A stretch of DNA of 64,000 bases from Romboutsia hominis (lineage in GTDB: Bacteria > Bacillota > Clostridia > Peptostreptococcales > Peptostreptococcaceae): the NCBI RefSeq assembly GCF_900002575.1, contig NZ_LN650648.1, positions 2,085,565-2,149,564 of the forward strand, written 5' to 3'. A program made the position numbers and the translations under genes. Shown here piece after piece: positions 8,724 to 16,879 of this stretch. The notes below the pieces were generated by a model. That model did not search any database, was not told where the DNA came from, and saw only the letters and a list, made by a program, of their open reading frames with translations. Numbering within the stretch: the first letter of the stretch is position 1; each line of letters begins with the position of its first letter.

Positions 8724-9194
8724 CTATATAACCCCTTGCATTTTTAGTACTATATGTCCTATAGATGCACAAGCAAAGAATATTGTTGTGAAAACTACTA
8801 AAGATATAACTACTATTTTCCAAGACATTTTCTTTAATTCTTCTATTTTATTACCTACAGATATTCCAGCAAATGCTAGTAGCGGTGTAGTTATAGCCAT
8901 AAAGTTTATATTTGCAACTTGTTCATTAAATACATCTGATACTGGGTTTCCTGGAATACTAAGTATTAACCCTATTATTGTTGCAAATCCAAATGCAGGA
9001 AATATTGATTTTGGAAACATATCTTTTAATATCATTGCTGCCATAGCCGCTGCTATCATTATTAACATTCCTGGAAGAGCTGTAGTTATTGCTACTCCCT
9101 TACTTATATACTGTCCTATTAAAATCATAGCCCCAACCATTAGCATTACTATAAGTTGATTAAAACTTTTTTTAACATTTATATTAGCAAACAT
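8724..9194 (-). CDS. Small polytopic membrane protein, partner of the DUF3100 protein
   Basis: This 156-residue protein has about five hydrophobic segments (for example LIVMLMVGAMILIGQYI, then MLIMIAAAMAAMIL, and IVVISLVVFTTIFFACASIG at the end). It lies 18 bases after the DUF3100 gene and 44 bases before the M20 hydrolase gene. The glycine/proline pattern GFATIIGLILSIPGNPVSD is transporter-like. The pair looks like a permease encoded as two polypeptides. AGAGAGGG precedes the start. I cannot name a family with confidence. Confidence 0.65.
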   Translation of the reverse strand: MFANINVKKSFNQLIVMLMVGAMILIGQYISKGVAITTALPGMLIMIAAAMAAMILKDMFPKSIFPAFGFATIIGLILSIPGNPVSDVFNEQVANINFMAITTPLLAFAGISVGNKIEELKKMSWKIVVISLVVFTTIFFACASIGHIVLKMQGVI

Positions 9195-9212
9195 TTTTTA
9201 TCCCTCTCTTTA

Positions 9213-10064
9213 CTAAGCTACACTATTTTTTGATGTTTCTTTAGACTTTCTACCTATTTTAGGCTCTAAAACTTTATATAACTTATTTGTAAATGGTAAA
9301 GTTATAAATACTAAGAATATTAGTCCAGTTAAACTAGACATCATATTACTTGTAGCCCCATATGAAAGTATAGTATCAACCATAGCAGGATCAGCTGCTA
9401 TTTCTGGTACTTTTGTAAGTGCTGCTGAAGCTGCAGTCATCATACTACCACTACCAACTCCTGTTGCCATACCAAGTGCATATGGATGAAGACCTGTATA
9501 TATTGAAACAGAACCTAGTATAGAGAAGTATATAGTTCCTATTACTGTTCCCATTAAATATGTACCTAAAACACCACTACCTTCTGGTGAATTTATTCCG
9601 TATTTTTCAGATATAACTCCTAAAGAAGTTTCACGACTTATACTAGAGCAAGCCCCCACAGCTTCTCTTTTAAAACCAAATAGTAACGCTAAAGGAAGTG
9701 CTACTATAGGTGCTAATATATGTCCAAATTCTTGAGCTAAAAATGCTGGACCTGCTTGTATTATTTTTGCAAGGTTAGGACCAACTGTTGAACCATACTT
9801 TATACCAAGTAAAACAAGTGCGATACCAACAACATCTCCAGCTATATTTATTTCTTTTTCCCCAACCATTTCTTTTAATACTTTTATTTTCTTTCCTAAT
9901 AAATCTGGTGTGATTATAATTCCTATAATTACTGCGTATAACATTGGGAATAATACTAAGGCTACAGAACCTAGCTTAACTGTATACTCTCCAATAAATT
10001 CGCACCCTACAACTATTAATAAAGTTGCAAGCATAACTTTCATAAGACTTTTGTTATTTTCCAT
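9213..10064 (-). CDS. DUF3100-family polytopic membrane protein, putative transporter component
   Basis: A 283-residue membrane protein with about eight hydrophobic helices and small-residue motifs (ATGVGSGSMMTAASAAL, GACSSISRETSLGVIS) typical of secondary transporters. It matches my memory of DUF3100, a family of unknown function found next to amidohydrolases. First gene of a three-gene operon ending with the M20 hydrolase. A basic tail (GRKSKETSKN) ends the protein. AGGGAGG precedes the start. Transport of an amide later cut by the M20 enzyme is the simplest hypothesis. Confidence 0.75.
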   Translation of the reverse strand: MENNKSLMKVMLATLLIVVGCEFIGEYTVKLGSVALVLFPMLYAVIIGIIITPDLLGKKIKVLKEMVGEKEINIAGDVVGIALVLLGIKYGSTVGPNLAKIIQAGPAFLAQEFGHILAPIVALPLALLFGFKREAVGACSSISRETSLGVISEKYGINSPEGSGVLGTYLMGTVIGTIYFSILGSVSIYTGLHPYALGMATGVGSGSMMTAASAALTKVPEIAADPAMVDTILSYGATSNMMSSLTGLIFLVFITLPFTNKLYKVLEPKIGRKSKETSKNSVA

Positions 10065-10385
10065 ATTTCCTCCCTAAAAAATATAAGTATTTAACTAAGA
10101 CAAAGTTCCCCTTTTTAAGAATACGTTTGCCTATTTTCAAAAATAAAAACTTTACATAAAATATTTAAAGCTTTATTTTTGACATGTCATTAAGTTGTCC
10201 GTAATTAAAGAATAAAATATTTGGAGATTTTTGTCAATATATTTTTCATCTTAAACATTTGTATTTAAAAAATATTTATTTCAAAATGTTATTGACAAAA
10301 TTTGTATAAAGTGATGATTTTTAAAAGTCAACTTTAGTATAGATTAACTTAATGTTAACTAATATCAAGAAAAGGGGTAGGTAAA
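10065..10385. other. AT-rich divergent intergenic region
   Basis: This region separates the minus-strand DUF3100 operon from the plus-strand lipoprotein gene and must hold both promoters. A TTGACA at 10292-10297 points to the lipoprotein, but its best -10 at 17 bp spacing (TGATTT) is weak. I see no riboswitch or strong repeat. Confidence 0.5.
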
Positions 10386-10904
10386 TTGAAGAAAAAATTA
10401 GTTGGTATCTTAGTAGCATCTAGTATGATGTTAATGGTTGGCTGTAGTGCAAAAGAAAGCAATAAAACGGAAGCTGAGGAAATCAAAAAAGTATTTATAT
10501 ATGGTAGTTTAAGAAGTGATATGTTTAACTACGATATATATTTAGACGGAAAAGTAACGAAAAATGATAAAGCTACTATAAAAGGTGATTTATCCCATAT
10601 AGAAAATAAGGGGTACCCTGCTGTAACACCAGGAAATGGTGAAGTAATTGGGGAGTTAATGGAATTTAAAGATTTTGATTCTACTTTAAAAGAATTAGAT
10701 GAATTAGAAGCTTATGAAGTAGGAAAAGAAAATGAAAATGAATATAATAGAGAAATAGTAGATGTTAAGTTAGAGGATGGAACTACAGAAAAAGCTTATT
10801 ATTATGAGTATAATCCTCCAGCTGAATACAATAAAGATGATAAATTAGTTCCAGTTAAACATGGAGACTGGAAAGTATATATGGAAGAAAATAATAAAAA
10901 ATAA
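10386..10904 (+). CDS. Lipoprotein with a gamma-glutamylcyclotransferase (AIG2/GGCT)-like domain
   Basis: The N-terminus KKKLVGILVASSMMLMVGC has a lipobox with the lipidated Cys at residue 20. The rest is a GGCT-fold domain: KKVFIYGSLRSD at 35-45 contains the YGSL substrate-binding loop, and LKELDELEAY at 101-110 holds a Glu (E108) at the place of the catalytic Glu of GGCT/GGACT enzymes. Family members release 5-oxoproline from gamma-glutamyl compounds, usually in the cytoplasm; here the domain would sit outside the membrane. The start is TTG, preceded by AAGGGGTAGG. It is monocistronic, with a terminator just after. A loss-of-function binding role is possible. Confidence 0.75.
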   Translation: MKKKLVGILVASSMMLMVGCSAKESNKTEAEEIKKVFIYGSLRSDMFNYDIYLDGKVTKNDKATIKGDLSHIENKGYPAVTPGNGEVIGELMEFKDFDSTLKELDELEAYEVGKENENEYNREIVDVKLEDGTTEKAYYYEYNPPAEYNKDDKLVPVKHGDWKVYMEENNKK

Positions 10905-10920
10905 TAATTATATTAAGAAA

Positions 10921-10951
10921 TAACACTCCATGTATATTATATGGAGTGTTA
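10921..10951. terminator. Bidirectional intrinsic terminator
   Basis: The stem TAACACTCCAT with ATGGAGTGTTA is followed by TTTTTT on the plus strand and sits between the convergent lipoprotein gene and dltC. Confidence 0.8.
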
Positions 10952-10983
10952 TTTTTTAATTATTTAATAAACTAATTTAAATA

Positions 10984-11214
10984 TTATTTTCTATTTTCTA
11001 AGAATTTAACTAAGTTATTAACTGTAGCCATGTCACTTCTTTCTAAGTCTGTTGGTTGAAGTACTATTCCTAATCTAGATTCTATTTCAAGTAATACTTG
11101 TATTATAGCTAGTGAGTCTAAAAGCTCTGCTTCAAATAAATCAAAATCTAAATCATCTCTTATTTCATCACTACCTAAAACATCTTCAAATATTTCTATA
11201 ACTGTTTCTTGCAT
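10984..11214 (-). CDS. dltC: D-alanine--poly(phosphoribitol) ligase carrier protein DltC
   Basis: An acyl-carrier-like protein of 76 residues that carries D-alanine as a thioester from DltA to the membrane machinery. The motif ELLDSLAIIQV contains the Ser (in DSL) that receives 4'-phosphopantetheine. Length and acidic character are as usual. It is the last gene of the dlt operon, 18 bases after dltB, with AAGGAGG before its start and a terminator after it. Confidence 0.95.
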   Translation of the reverse strand: MQETVIEIFEDVLGSDEIRDDLDFDLFEAELLDSLAIIQVLLEIESRLGIVLQPTDLERSDMATVNNLVKFLENRK

Positions 11215-11232
11215 TTTGTTGTCCTCCTTAAA

Positions 11233-12381
11233 TTAAGCAAAATATCCTGAGAATATTAATAGTCCAAAACATGCTATATTAAATGTTACAAATATTTGCA
11301 CATATTCAAACCATTTCTCTTTTTTATGCTTTTTGTAGAATTTGGATTTTTTCTGATATATATCTGTAAGAACTAATGCTAGACCTTGATATATACCATA
11401 TACTATATAAAACCATGTTAAACCATGCCAAAATCCCATAACTAACATTGTTATCATTTGAGCAACACGACCTGCTGTAGCTCTACTTTTAAATCTTTTC
11501 TTTCTCATAGAAGATATTAAATATCTTGAGAATATATAATCTCCAAACCATCTAGAAAGACTTATATGCCATCTTGTCCAGAATTCTTTCATATCTTTAC
11601 TTATAAATGGTTTGTTAAAGTTATCTGGTGCTTTTATACCAAATATATAACTTGTACCTACTGCAAATAAACTATATCCTCCAAAGTCAAAGAATAAATA
11701 TAAACTATAAGCATACATATAGCTTAGTGCATTTTTAAAAGTTATATCAGTAGGTATTTTTGACATCCAGTAAACATTTATTAAAAATGCTATTACAAAC
11801 TTATATCCAATCCCCATAAATATTTTTTTAATACCTGGAGCTAAATATTCATTTACATATTCGCTTCTTGATATATTTTTTTCTAATTCTTTTTCAAATC
11901 TTCTTGATCTATCTATTGGTCCTGAACTTAATGTTGGGAAAAATAGTACAAAGTAAATCATATCTAATAATTTTACTTCTTTTATTGCCCCATCATAAAT
12001 TTCTATAACCATTTGTATTGTTCTAAAGTTTAAATAAGATATTCCTATAAAACCAATAGTCCCCATTGATGTATATGGTGATAATTTATTAATTATTATT
12101 GGAGACATTGATGCTAATAAAAATAATCTATATACAAGCTTACTGTCTGTTTTCTTTCTTACATATTCATATCCTTTAACTACTATAACTTCAATTACCA
12201 TAAAGGCTATTAAGAATTTTAGGTGTACATTTACTCCAACTATTAAAAGTATCATAAATGCAGTTGCTATCATTCCATAGTACTTTATCTTTTTTTCACA
12301 AAGTCCTAATATTATAGCTGGTATTGACGTTAATAATAATATATAAAGATAAAAATAATCTCCATATTGTGAAAAAGTCAT
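11233..12381 (-). CDS. dltB: D-alanyl transfer membrane O-acyltransferase DltB
   Basis: A 382-residue polytopic MBOAT protein that passes D-alanine from DltC across the membrane. MGFWHGLTWFYIVYG contains the invariant MBOAT His; FWTRWHISLSRWF is the second conserved block. About ten membrane helices are visible. Its ATG overlaps the dltA stop (TAATG), which implies translational coupling, and dltC follows 18 bases later. Confidence 0.95.
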   Translation of the reverse strand: MTFSQYGDYFYLYILLLTSIPAIILGLCEKKIKYYGMIATAFMILLIVGVNVHLKFLIAFMVIEVIVVKGYEYVRKKTDSKLVYRLFLLASMSPIIINKLSPYTSMGTIGFIGISYLNFRTIQMVIEIYDGAIKEVKLLDMIYFVLFFPTLSSGPIDRSRRFEKELEKNISRSEYVNEYLAPGIKKIFMGIGYKFVIAFLINVYWMSKIPTDITFKNALSYMYAYSLYLFFDFGGYSLFAVGTSYIFGIKAPDNFNKPFISKDMKEFWTRWHISLSRWFGDYIFSRYLISSMRKKRFKSRATAGRVAQMITMLVMGFWHGLTWFYIVYGIYQGLALVLTDIYQKKSKFYKKHKKEKWFEYVQIFVTFNIACFGLLIFSGYFA

Positions 12382-13889
12382 TAAATTTCCTCCATAAGTT
12401 TCTTTCTATCTATTTTTCCGTTTATGTTTGTTGGGAATTCATCTATAACCTTTATATTTCTAGGAATCATATATGATGGTATATATTTTCCTAATTCTTT
12501 TTTGATTATCATCCCATTTTTAAGATTGCTTAGGGAGTTCTTTTCCTTTAATTGTACTATACCTGTTAAGTATGCTATTTTTTCATCCTTATAAACTGGT
12601 ATAACTACTGCATTTTTTATATTTTCAACTTTTCTTAAGTTGTTTTCTATATCTTCTATTTCTATCCTAAATCCGTTTAATTTTATTTGGAAATCTTTTC
12701 TACCGTAGTAGTATATTCTTCCATCTAGAAGATATCCTATATCTCCTGTTTTATAAGCTCTATGTTTTACTCCATCTATTTCATCAAAGTAAAATACTTC
12801 ATTAGTTTTTTCTTCATTGTTGAAGTATCCTTTTGAAACTGAAGGTCCTATTATTACTATTTCACCTTTTTCACCTTCACCTAGTTCATTTCCCTCTTCA
12901 TCTATAATTTTTATCTTACAGTTTTCCATAGGGAATCCTACAGGTAAGCTTTTTTCATCTTCTACTAATTCCATAGTCATATCATTTACACTTACTCCAA
13001 CAGTAGCTTCAGTTGGTCCGTATCCATTTATAACTCTAGTATTTTCAAATCTTTCTAAAAGTTCTTTTGTTAAACTCTTTGGAAGTGCTTCACCTATAAA
13101 TATCATAGATTCAAGTTTTGGTAACATTTCACTATTAAAGCTCTTTTCTGTTACACAAACTCCTGCAAATGATGGTGTTGAAACCCATACTGCCATATCA
13201 GATTCACCAAATTGTCTAAATAGTTCCTTGTAGTCTGCTAATACTTTCTTTGTTAAAGAGAATAAAGTAGCACCATGAACTAATCCTGGATATATAGATG
13301 TAACTGATAAGTCAAATGAATATGCTGCTTGATTCATTATTACTTTTTCACTTCCATCTATGTTTAAATATGGACTAATCCAATCAACAAAGCTATCTAA
13401 GTTATTTGAACTTATTTGAACTCCCTTTGGTTTTCCTGTACTTCCTGATGTAAATAAGATGTATGCATTTTCATCATCTTTTACCCAGTTAGATTTATCT
13501 ATTTCTTTATTTTCATATTTTTTTATAATTTCTTTTAATTCATTTTCATTAACTACATTTAAGCCTTCTAAGTTTACTTCACTAAAGTTAAATACAACTT
13601 TTGGCTTAATTTCACCAGTTACATCATATACTCTATCTAGTGGGAAACTTATATCAAGTGGTACATATGCTCTTCCTGATTTTAGGGCACCTATCATACA
13701 TGCCATTATCATATTTTCCTTGTTTCCATATATAACTATTGGTGTGTTATCTTCATGTATCTCTTTTAAATATAAAGCTATTGCTTCTGAGTACTTATCT
13801 AAATCTTTATAAGAAAGACTTTCATCATTACATTTTAATGCTATCCTGTCTGTATTTGCGTATTTTTTTATACCTTCAATGATTTTCAT
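12381..13889 (-). CDS. dltA: D-alanine--DltC ligase DltA
   Basis: An adenylate-forming enzyme (502 residues, normal length) that activates D-alanine with ATP and loads it on DltC. AYILFTSGSTGKPKGV is the phosphate-binding loop, INGYGPTEATVG the core A5 motif, and YKTGDIGYLLDGRIYYYGR the hinge motif; the C-terminal Lys region is INGKIDRKKL. It is cytoplasmic, third in the dltD-dltX-dltA-dltB-dltC order, 15 bases after dltX. AAGGAGG lies before the start. Confidence 0.96.
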   Translation of the reverse strand: MKIIEGIKKYANTDRIALKCNDESLSYKDLDKYSEAIALYLKEIHEDNTPIVIYGNKENMIMACMIGALKSGRAYVPLDISFPLDRVYDVTGEIKPKVVFNFSEVNLEGLNVVNENELKEIIKKYENKEIDKSNWVKDDENAYILFTSGSTGKPKGVQISSNNLDSFVDWISPYLNIDGSEKVIMNQAAYSFDLSVTSIYPGLVHGATLFSLTKKVLADYKELFRQFGESDMAVWVSTPSFAGVCVTEKSFNSEMLPKLESMIFIGEALPKSLTKELLERFENTRVINGYGPTEATVGVSVNDMTMELVEDEKSLPVGFPMENCKIKIIDEEGNELGEGEKGEIVIIGPSVSKGYFNNEEKTNEVFYFDEIDGVKHRAYKTGDIGYLLDGRIYYYGRKDFQIKLNGFRIEIEDIENNLRKVENIKNAVVIPVYKDEKIAYLTGIVQLKEKNSLSNLKNGMIIKKELGKYIPSYMIPRNIKVIDEFPTNINGKIDRKKLMEEI

Positions 13890-13904
13890 TAGTAATCCTC
13901 CTTA

Positions 13905-14045
13905 TTAAAATTCATTATATATAAATGGTAATTCTTTAAATGATGTAAATGTCATCACTAATATAGCCATTATTATAACTATTGTTAATGTAATACTTAT
14001 CATTAAGTATTTATTGTTGATTAAGTTTTTTAAATAATTTTTCAC
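13905..14045 (-). CDS. dltX: Small D-alanylation peptide DltX
   Basis: A 46-codon gene hidden between dltD and dltA. With GTG at 14043-14045 it overlaps the end of dltD by 35 bp in another frame. It begins MKNYLKNLINNKYL, then has one hydrophobic segment (ISITLTIVIIMAILVMTF) and ends LPFIYNEF. The C-terminal FIYNEF is the hallmark of the DltX family, single-pass peptides of about 45-50 residues required for D-alanylation. AAAGGATGG lies 10-13 bases before the GTG. An internal ATG at 14003 would give 32 residues but lacks a ribosome binding site. Confidence 0.82.
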   Translation of the reverse strand: MKNYLKNLINNKYLMISITLTIVIIMAILVMTFTSFKELPFIYNEF

Positions 14046-15201
14046 AAACATCTACCCATCCTTTCGTACCAAGGTGCATAACGTCTCTTAAGTAATACTT
14101 TTCAGTTTCTTTGTCTCTTAAATCTATAACATCAAAACCTTTTTGTTTTGCCATATTTTCAGCTTTATCATAAAAAGCATGTCTTTCTTCTTTTGATATT
14201 CCTGTTAAGTTATAGAACTTGTCCATAGCTGGAAGCATAACAACTACTGGCTTTATTCCTAAATCTTTACATACTGATAATGTTAACTCATAATCATCAA
14301 ATTCTCTTGATTCTAATAGATTAACATAATCGTATCTACCTTTCATCTTGTCTAGGTTTTTACCAAAGTTTTTCTCATAGTACATTTTGTCTATACATAA
14401 ATCATTGTTTCCAACCCTCTTTTTAGCATCTTCAATTGCTTGTTTTGTCTCATTTTCCCAGTTAATAGGCTCTCCTTTTTTAACTTCTTTTTTCATAGGA
14501 GCTCTTAATAACTTTTTAAATAACATTCCCTTGTCTTTTAACACTACTTCAAATTGTCTTGCTTTAAAGTAAGGGTATAATATAGTTTTTTCTACTTTTG
14601 AAGTGAACGAATTGTCATTATATAACTTTGCATATACAGCTTCTGGCTTAAACTCTCCAGATCCAGCTAATAACTCACTTGCTCTTTTTGCAAACTCCTC
14701 TTTATTTTTCTTTGATATTTCAGGATTTTGTAAAAAGGCATAAAATTGAACAGGTGAAAATCTACCTTGGTAGTGGTGAGCTGTAACACCGCCTTTATCC
14801 ATAAACCACTGCATAGAAAGTAGTAATACAACTTTTTTATCTTTTATATTAGGGTCTGTACTCCCAATTATAGTTGCATCTTGTAAGTTTTGAGTATATG
14901 CCTTTCCTATTATAAATACTTTATTTTTGCTTCTATTTGTATTGAAATAGTAAGTAGGATGTTGCTTTGTAGCATGTCCTAGTTCTGATGAACCTATCAT
15001 CATAATGTCATTTTGTTTTAAAAGATGATTATTTAATATAATTCCCTTATCCTTTTCCACGCTTAGAGGATAATCCATTACAGGAATTAAATCTTTTTTA
15101 TTTAATAGGTCTTTTATCTCATGATCTAGGAATTTGTCTAATCCGAATAAAAATAATCCTCCTATTAATACCGGCACAATGAAATAAGTTATTTTTTTCA
15201 T
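14011..15201 (-). CDS. dltD: D-alanylation protein DltD
   Basis: A 396-residue membrane-anchored protein: an N-terminal helix (ITYFIVPVLIGGLFLFGLD, about residues 4-22) followed by an extracytoplasmic SGNH-like domain. MMIGSSELGHATKQHP carries the conserved GSSE nucleophile block and YLRDVMHLGTKGWVD the Asp/His block. DltD acts on the outer face in the final transfer of D-alanine to teichoic acid-like polymers. It is the first gene of the operon, the order known from C. difficile. AGAGGAGAG precedes the start. Confidence 0.93.
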   Translation of the reverse strand: MKKITYFIVPVLIGGLFLFGLDKFLDHEIKDLLNKKDLIPVMDYPLSVEKDKGIILNNHLLKQNDIMMIGSSELGHATKQHPTYYFNTNRSKNKVFIIGKAYTQNLQDATIIGSTDPNIKDKKVVLLLSMQWFMDKGGVTAHHYQGRFSPVQFYAFLQNPEISKKNKEEFAKRASELLAGSGEFKPEAVYAKLYNDNSFTSKVEKTILYPYFKARQFEVVLKDKGMLFKKLLRAPMKKEVKKGEPINWENETKQAIEDAKKRVGNNDLCIDKMYYEKNFGKNLDKMKGRYDYVNLLESREFDDYELTLSVCKDLGIKPVVVMLPAMDKFYNLTGISKEERHAFYDKAENMAKQKGFDVIDLRDKETEKYYLRDVMHLGTKGWVDVCEKLFKKLNQQ

Positions 15202-15646
15202 ATTTCTCTCCTCTAATTTAATCGTAATACCTAACTATTTTATTACTTTATCGACATATATTCAATAACACTTTTGTAACTTTATGTTTTTTTAAGGTAT
15301 TTTTAAGATTTTTTTAAATTTTTTTTAAAATAATTTCAATCTTAAATATTTTATTTTTAGTATATTTCAAATAAAAAATATAAGTTTTTTATAATTTTTC
15401 TTTTAGTTAATAAAAATTTGCATAAAAAAAAGTATAGATATATATCTATACTTTTACCTTTTGTTTTAATTTTTTAGTTTTTAATAGTTTTATATTAAAA
15501 AACCTTAATTATTTAAGTTTAGTTATTTTTCTAATATTTAAATACTATATTTATATAATTAGTATTTTTGTTATCAATAAATATATAAATATATTTTTAT
15601 TATAATGTATAATTTAATTTTTTAATAATTTTGTAACCTAATTTTT
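15202..15646. other. AT-rich intergenic region upstream of dltD
   Basis: This 445-bp stretch contains the dlt promoter region, which I could not pin down, and the terminator at 15430-15453. TGTCGATA near the dltD start recalls an ECF -10 but lacks a -35 at the right spacing. No open frame, tRNA or riboswitch is visible. Confidence 0.5.
15430..15453 (-). terminator. Perfect palindrome acting as intrinsic terminator
   Basis: The 24-bp palindrome AAGTATAGATAT/ATATCTATACTT is followed on the minus strand by a run of eight T. It would stop transcripts from the Mor-like gene about 195 bp downstream of its stop. Confidence 0.7.
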
Positions 15647-15913
15647 TTAAATTCTATCAATTTTGTCATTTATAATATTTCTAACTTGAACTTCACTTAT
15701 GCCAAATTTTCTAGACAGTTCCTTGTAATTACCATTAAAATCTTTTTTCATAATTTTATTCCTAACAGATTTAGTAATACTACTTTCATTAGGAATGTAT
15801 ACGCTACTTCCCCCAGCAAACTTAACAAGCTTTTTAAAGGAATCTATTCCAATAACATCAGCTAAATCCTTAATAGACTCTGGTAAATCATCTTTAGTCA
15901 AATAATCTAGCAT
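15647..15913 (-). CDS. Mor-like transcription activator family protein
   Basis: An 88-residue protein with the layout of the phage Mu Mor/C activator family: an N-terminal dimerisation part (LPESIKDLADVIGIDSFKKL), a GGSSVYIPNE strand, and a C-terminal helix-turn-helix (NYKELSRKFGISEVQVRNII). It is divergent from the DUF1659 gene across a 209-bp region with repeated ATAGGTATTT arms, so regulation of that operon is plausible. GGTGGAGGTG precedes the start. It may be a domesticated phage regulator. Confidence 0.75.
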   Translation of the reverse strand: MLDYLTKDDLPESIKDLADVIGIDSFKKLVKFAGGSSVYIPNESSITKSVRNKIMKKDFNGNYKELSRKFGISEVQVRNIINDKIDRI

Positions 15914-16025
15914 AAAATAGCACCTCCACCTTTAACTTAAATTATACTTAACTTTCAATATTTTTTAATATACTTCCTTCTATTTTTAATTATAAAATAC
16001 AATACCCTACGTCGTGTTTTCATAC

Positions 16026-16085
16026 ATAGGTATTTAAATTTTTTTATAAAAAACTTTAATTTCTATTAAAACTCAAAATACCTAT
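16026..16085. promoter_or_regulatory. Inverted repeat in the Mor-like/DUF1659 divergent region
   Basis: ATAGGTATTT at 16026-16035 is repeated as the exact inverted copy AAATACCTAT at 16076-16085, 40 bp apart. The arms flank the likely promoter of the plus-strand operon. It is a candidate activator or repressor site. Confidence 0.4.
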
Positions 16086-16122
16086 ACTTATTATCAAGAA
16101 CTACAAAAAAGGGGGAATGATT

Positions 16123-16347
16123 ATGGCAGTAGTAGCAACTAAAAATCTATCAGGATTAAAGATAAGATTTGACTGTGGTATGGATGATGTAACTGGAAAG
16201 ACAAAGGTAAAAAGTAAGACTTACTCTAATGTTGACCCAGAAGCAACAGATGATGATGTATATGCTGTTGGATCTGTTATAGCATCACTTCAAAATAATA
16301 CGTTACTTGAAGTAGCTATAATAGATAACACTACATTATCAGAATAG
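16123..16347 (+). CDS. DUF1659 domain-containing protein
   Basis: A 74-residue protein starting MAVVATKNLSGLKIRFDCGM and ending ATDDDVYAVGSVIASLQNNTLLEVAIIDNT, the pattern of DUF1659, whose function is unknown. It probably forms a small beta-rich fold. The ATG at 16123 is 6 bases from GGGGGA; the frame also has an ATG at 16117, which abuts the ribosome binding site and is less likely. It is 26 bases before the DUF2922 gene, with YvrJ next, a conserved trio in Firmicutes. Confidence 0.8.
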   Translation: MAVVATKNLSGLKIRFDCGMDDVTGKTKVKSKTYSNVDPEATDDDVYAVGSVIASLQNNTLLEVAIIDNTTLSE

Positions 16348-16373
16348 GTTATTAAATTATATGGAGGTGTATT

Positions 16374-16601
16374 ATGGAAATTACAAAGAAATTATTAATG
16401 AGCTTTATGACAACATCAGGAAAAAAAGTTTCTATATCAGTAGATGACCCTAGAGAAAATTTAACTGAATCAGAGATAAAAACAGCTATGACTACTATAC
16501 TTTCTAAAAATATATTTAAACCAGGTGGAGAAAACTTTGCATCTTTAGTAGAGGCTAAAGTTGTTGAAACTGGAACTACTGAGTACGACTTGGTTTTATA
16601 G
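16374..16601 (+). CDS. DUF2922 domain-containing protein
   Basis: A 75-residue protein (KLLMSFMTTSGKKVSISVDD, later FKPGGENFASLVEAKVVETG) that matches DUF2922, which regularly follows DUF1659. Both resemble small paralogous beta proteins; their role is unknown. TATGGAGGTG precedes the start. A terminator-like hairpin directly after the stop could reduce expression of the yvrJ gene downstream. Confidence 0.8.
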   Translation: MEITKKLLMSFMTTSGKKVSISVDDPRENLTESEIKTAMTTILSKNIFKPGGENFASLVEAKVVETGTTEYDLVL

Positions 16602-16608
16602 TTAATAA

Positions 16609-16632
16609 GGCTATGCTATTTTTAGCATAGCT
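16609..16632 (+). terminator. Terminator or attenuator between DUF2922 and yvrJ
   Basis: The stem GGCTATGCTA with TAGCATAGCT (one G-T pair) and loop TTTT is followed by three T and then AATTT. It lies within the operon and may be a partial stop. Confidence 0.65.
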
Positions 16633-16659
16633 TTTAATTTATTGAAAGGATGTGTTTTT

Positions 16660-16806
16660 ATGAATTCTGAATTACAAAATCTTATAGCTTCTGTTGGCTT
16701 TCCTATAGCCCTTAGTATGTATTTGCTTGTAAGGATTGAAGGAAAGCTTCAGGTTCTATCTGATAGTATTAATGAGTTATCTAAAAATATAATAGGAATG
16801 AAATAA
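16660..16806 (+). CDS. YvrJ-family small membrane protein
   Basis: A 48-residue protein, MNSELQNLIASVGFPIALSM followed by YLLVRIEGKL and a polar tail. The SVGFPIALSMYLL membrane segment plus a charged RxE and a helical C-terminus are diagnostic of YvrJ. Function is unknown; size and topology are holin/BhlA-like. GAAAGGATG lies before the start. It completes the DUF1659-DUF2922-YvrJ set and is followed by a strong terminator. Confidence 0.8.
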   Translation: MNSELQNLIASVGFPIALSMYLLVRIEGKLQVLSDSINELSKNIIGMK

Positions 16807-16831
16807 ATGAGCTGTAAAATACAGCTCATTT
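16805..16831. terminator. Bidirectional intrinsic terminator
   Basis: The 12-bp stem AAATGAGCTGTA with TACAGCTCATTT and loop AAA overlaps the yvrJ stop and separates it from the convergent nuclease gene. Confidence 0.8.
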
Positions 16832-16879
16832 GTTGTTTATATTAAGTTATCATAAAATCAACTTCTATTTACTCATGGC

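Noticed and set aside
15230-15300. SigV-dependent promoter of the dlt operon
   Set aside because: TGTCGATA resembles an ECF -10, but I found no AAC-type -35 at the right distance, so regulation of dlt by SigV, although described in C. difficile, is not shown by this sequence.
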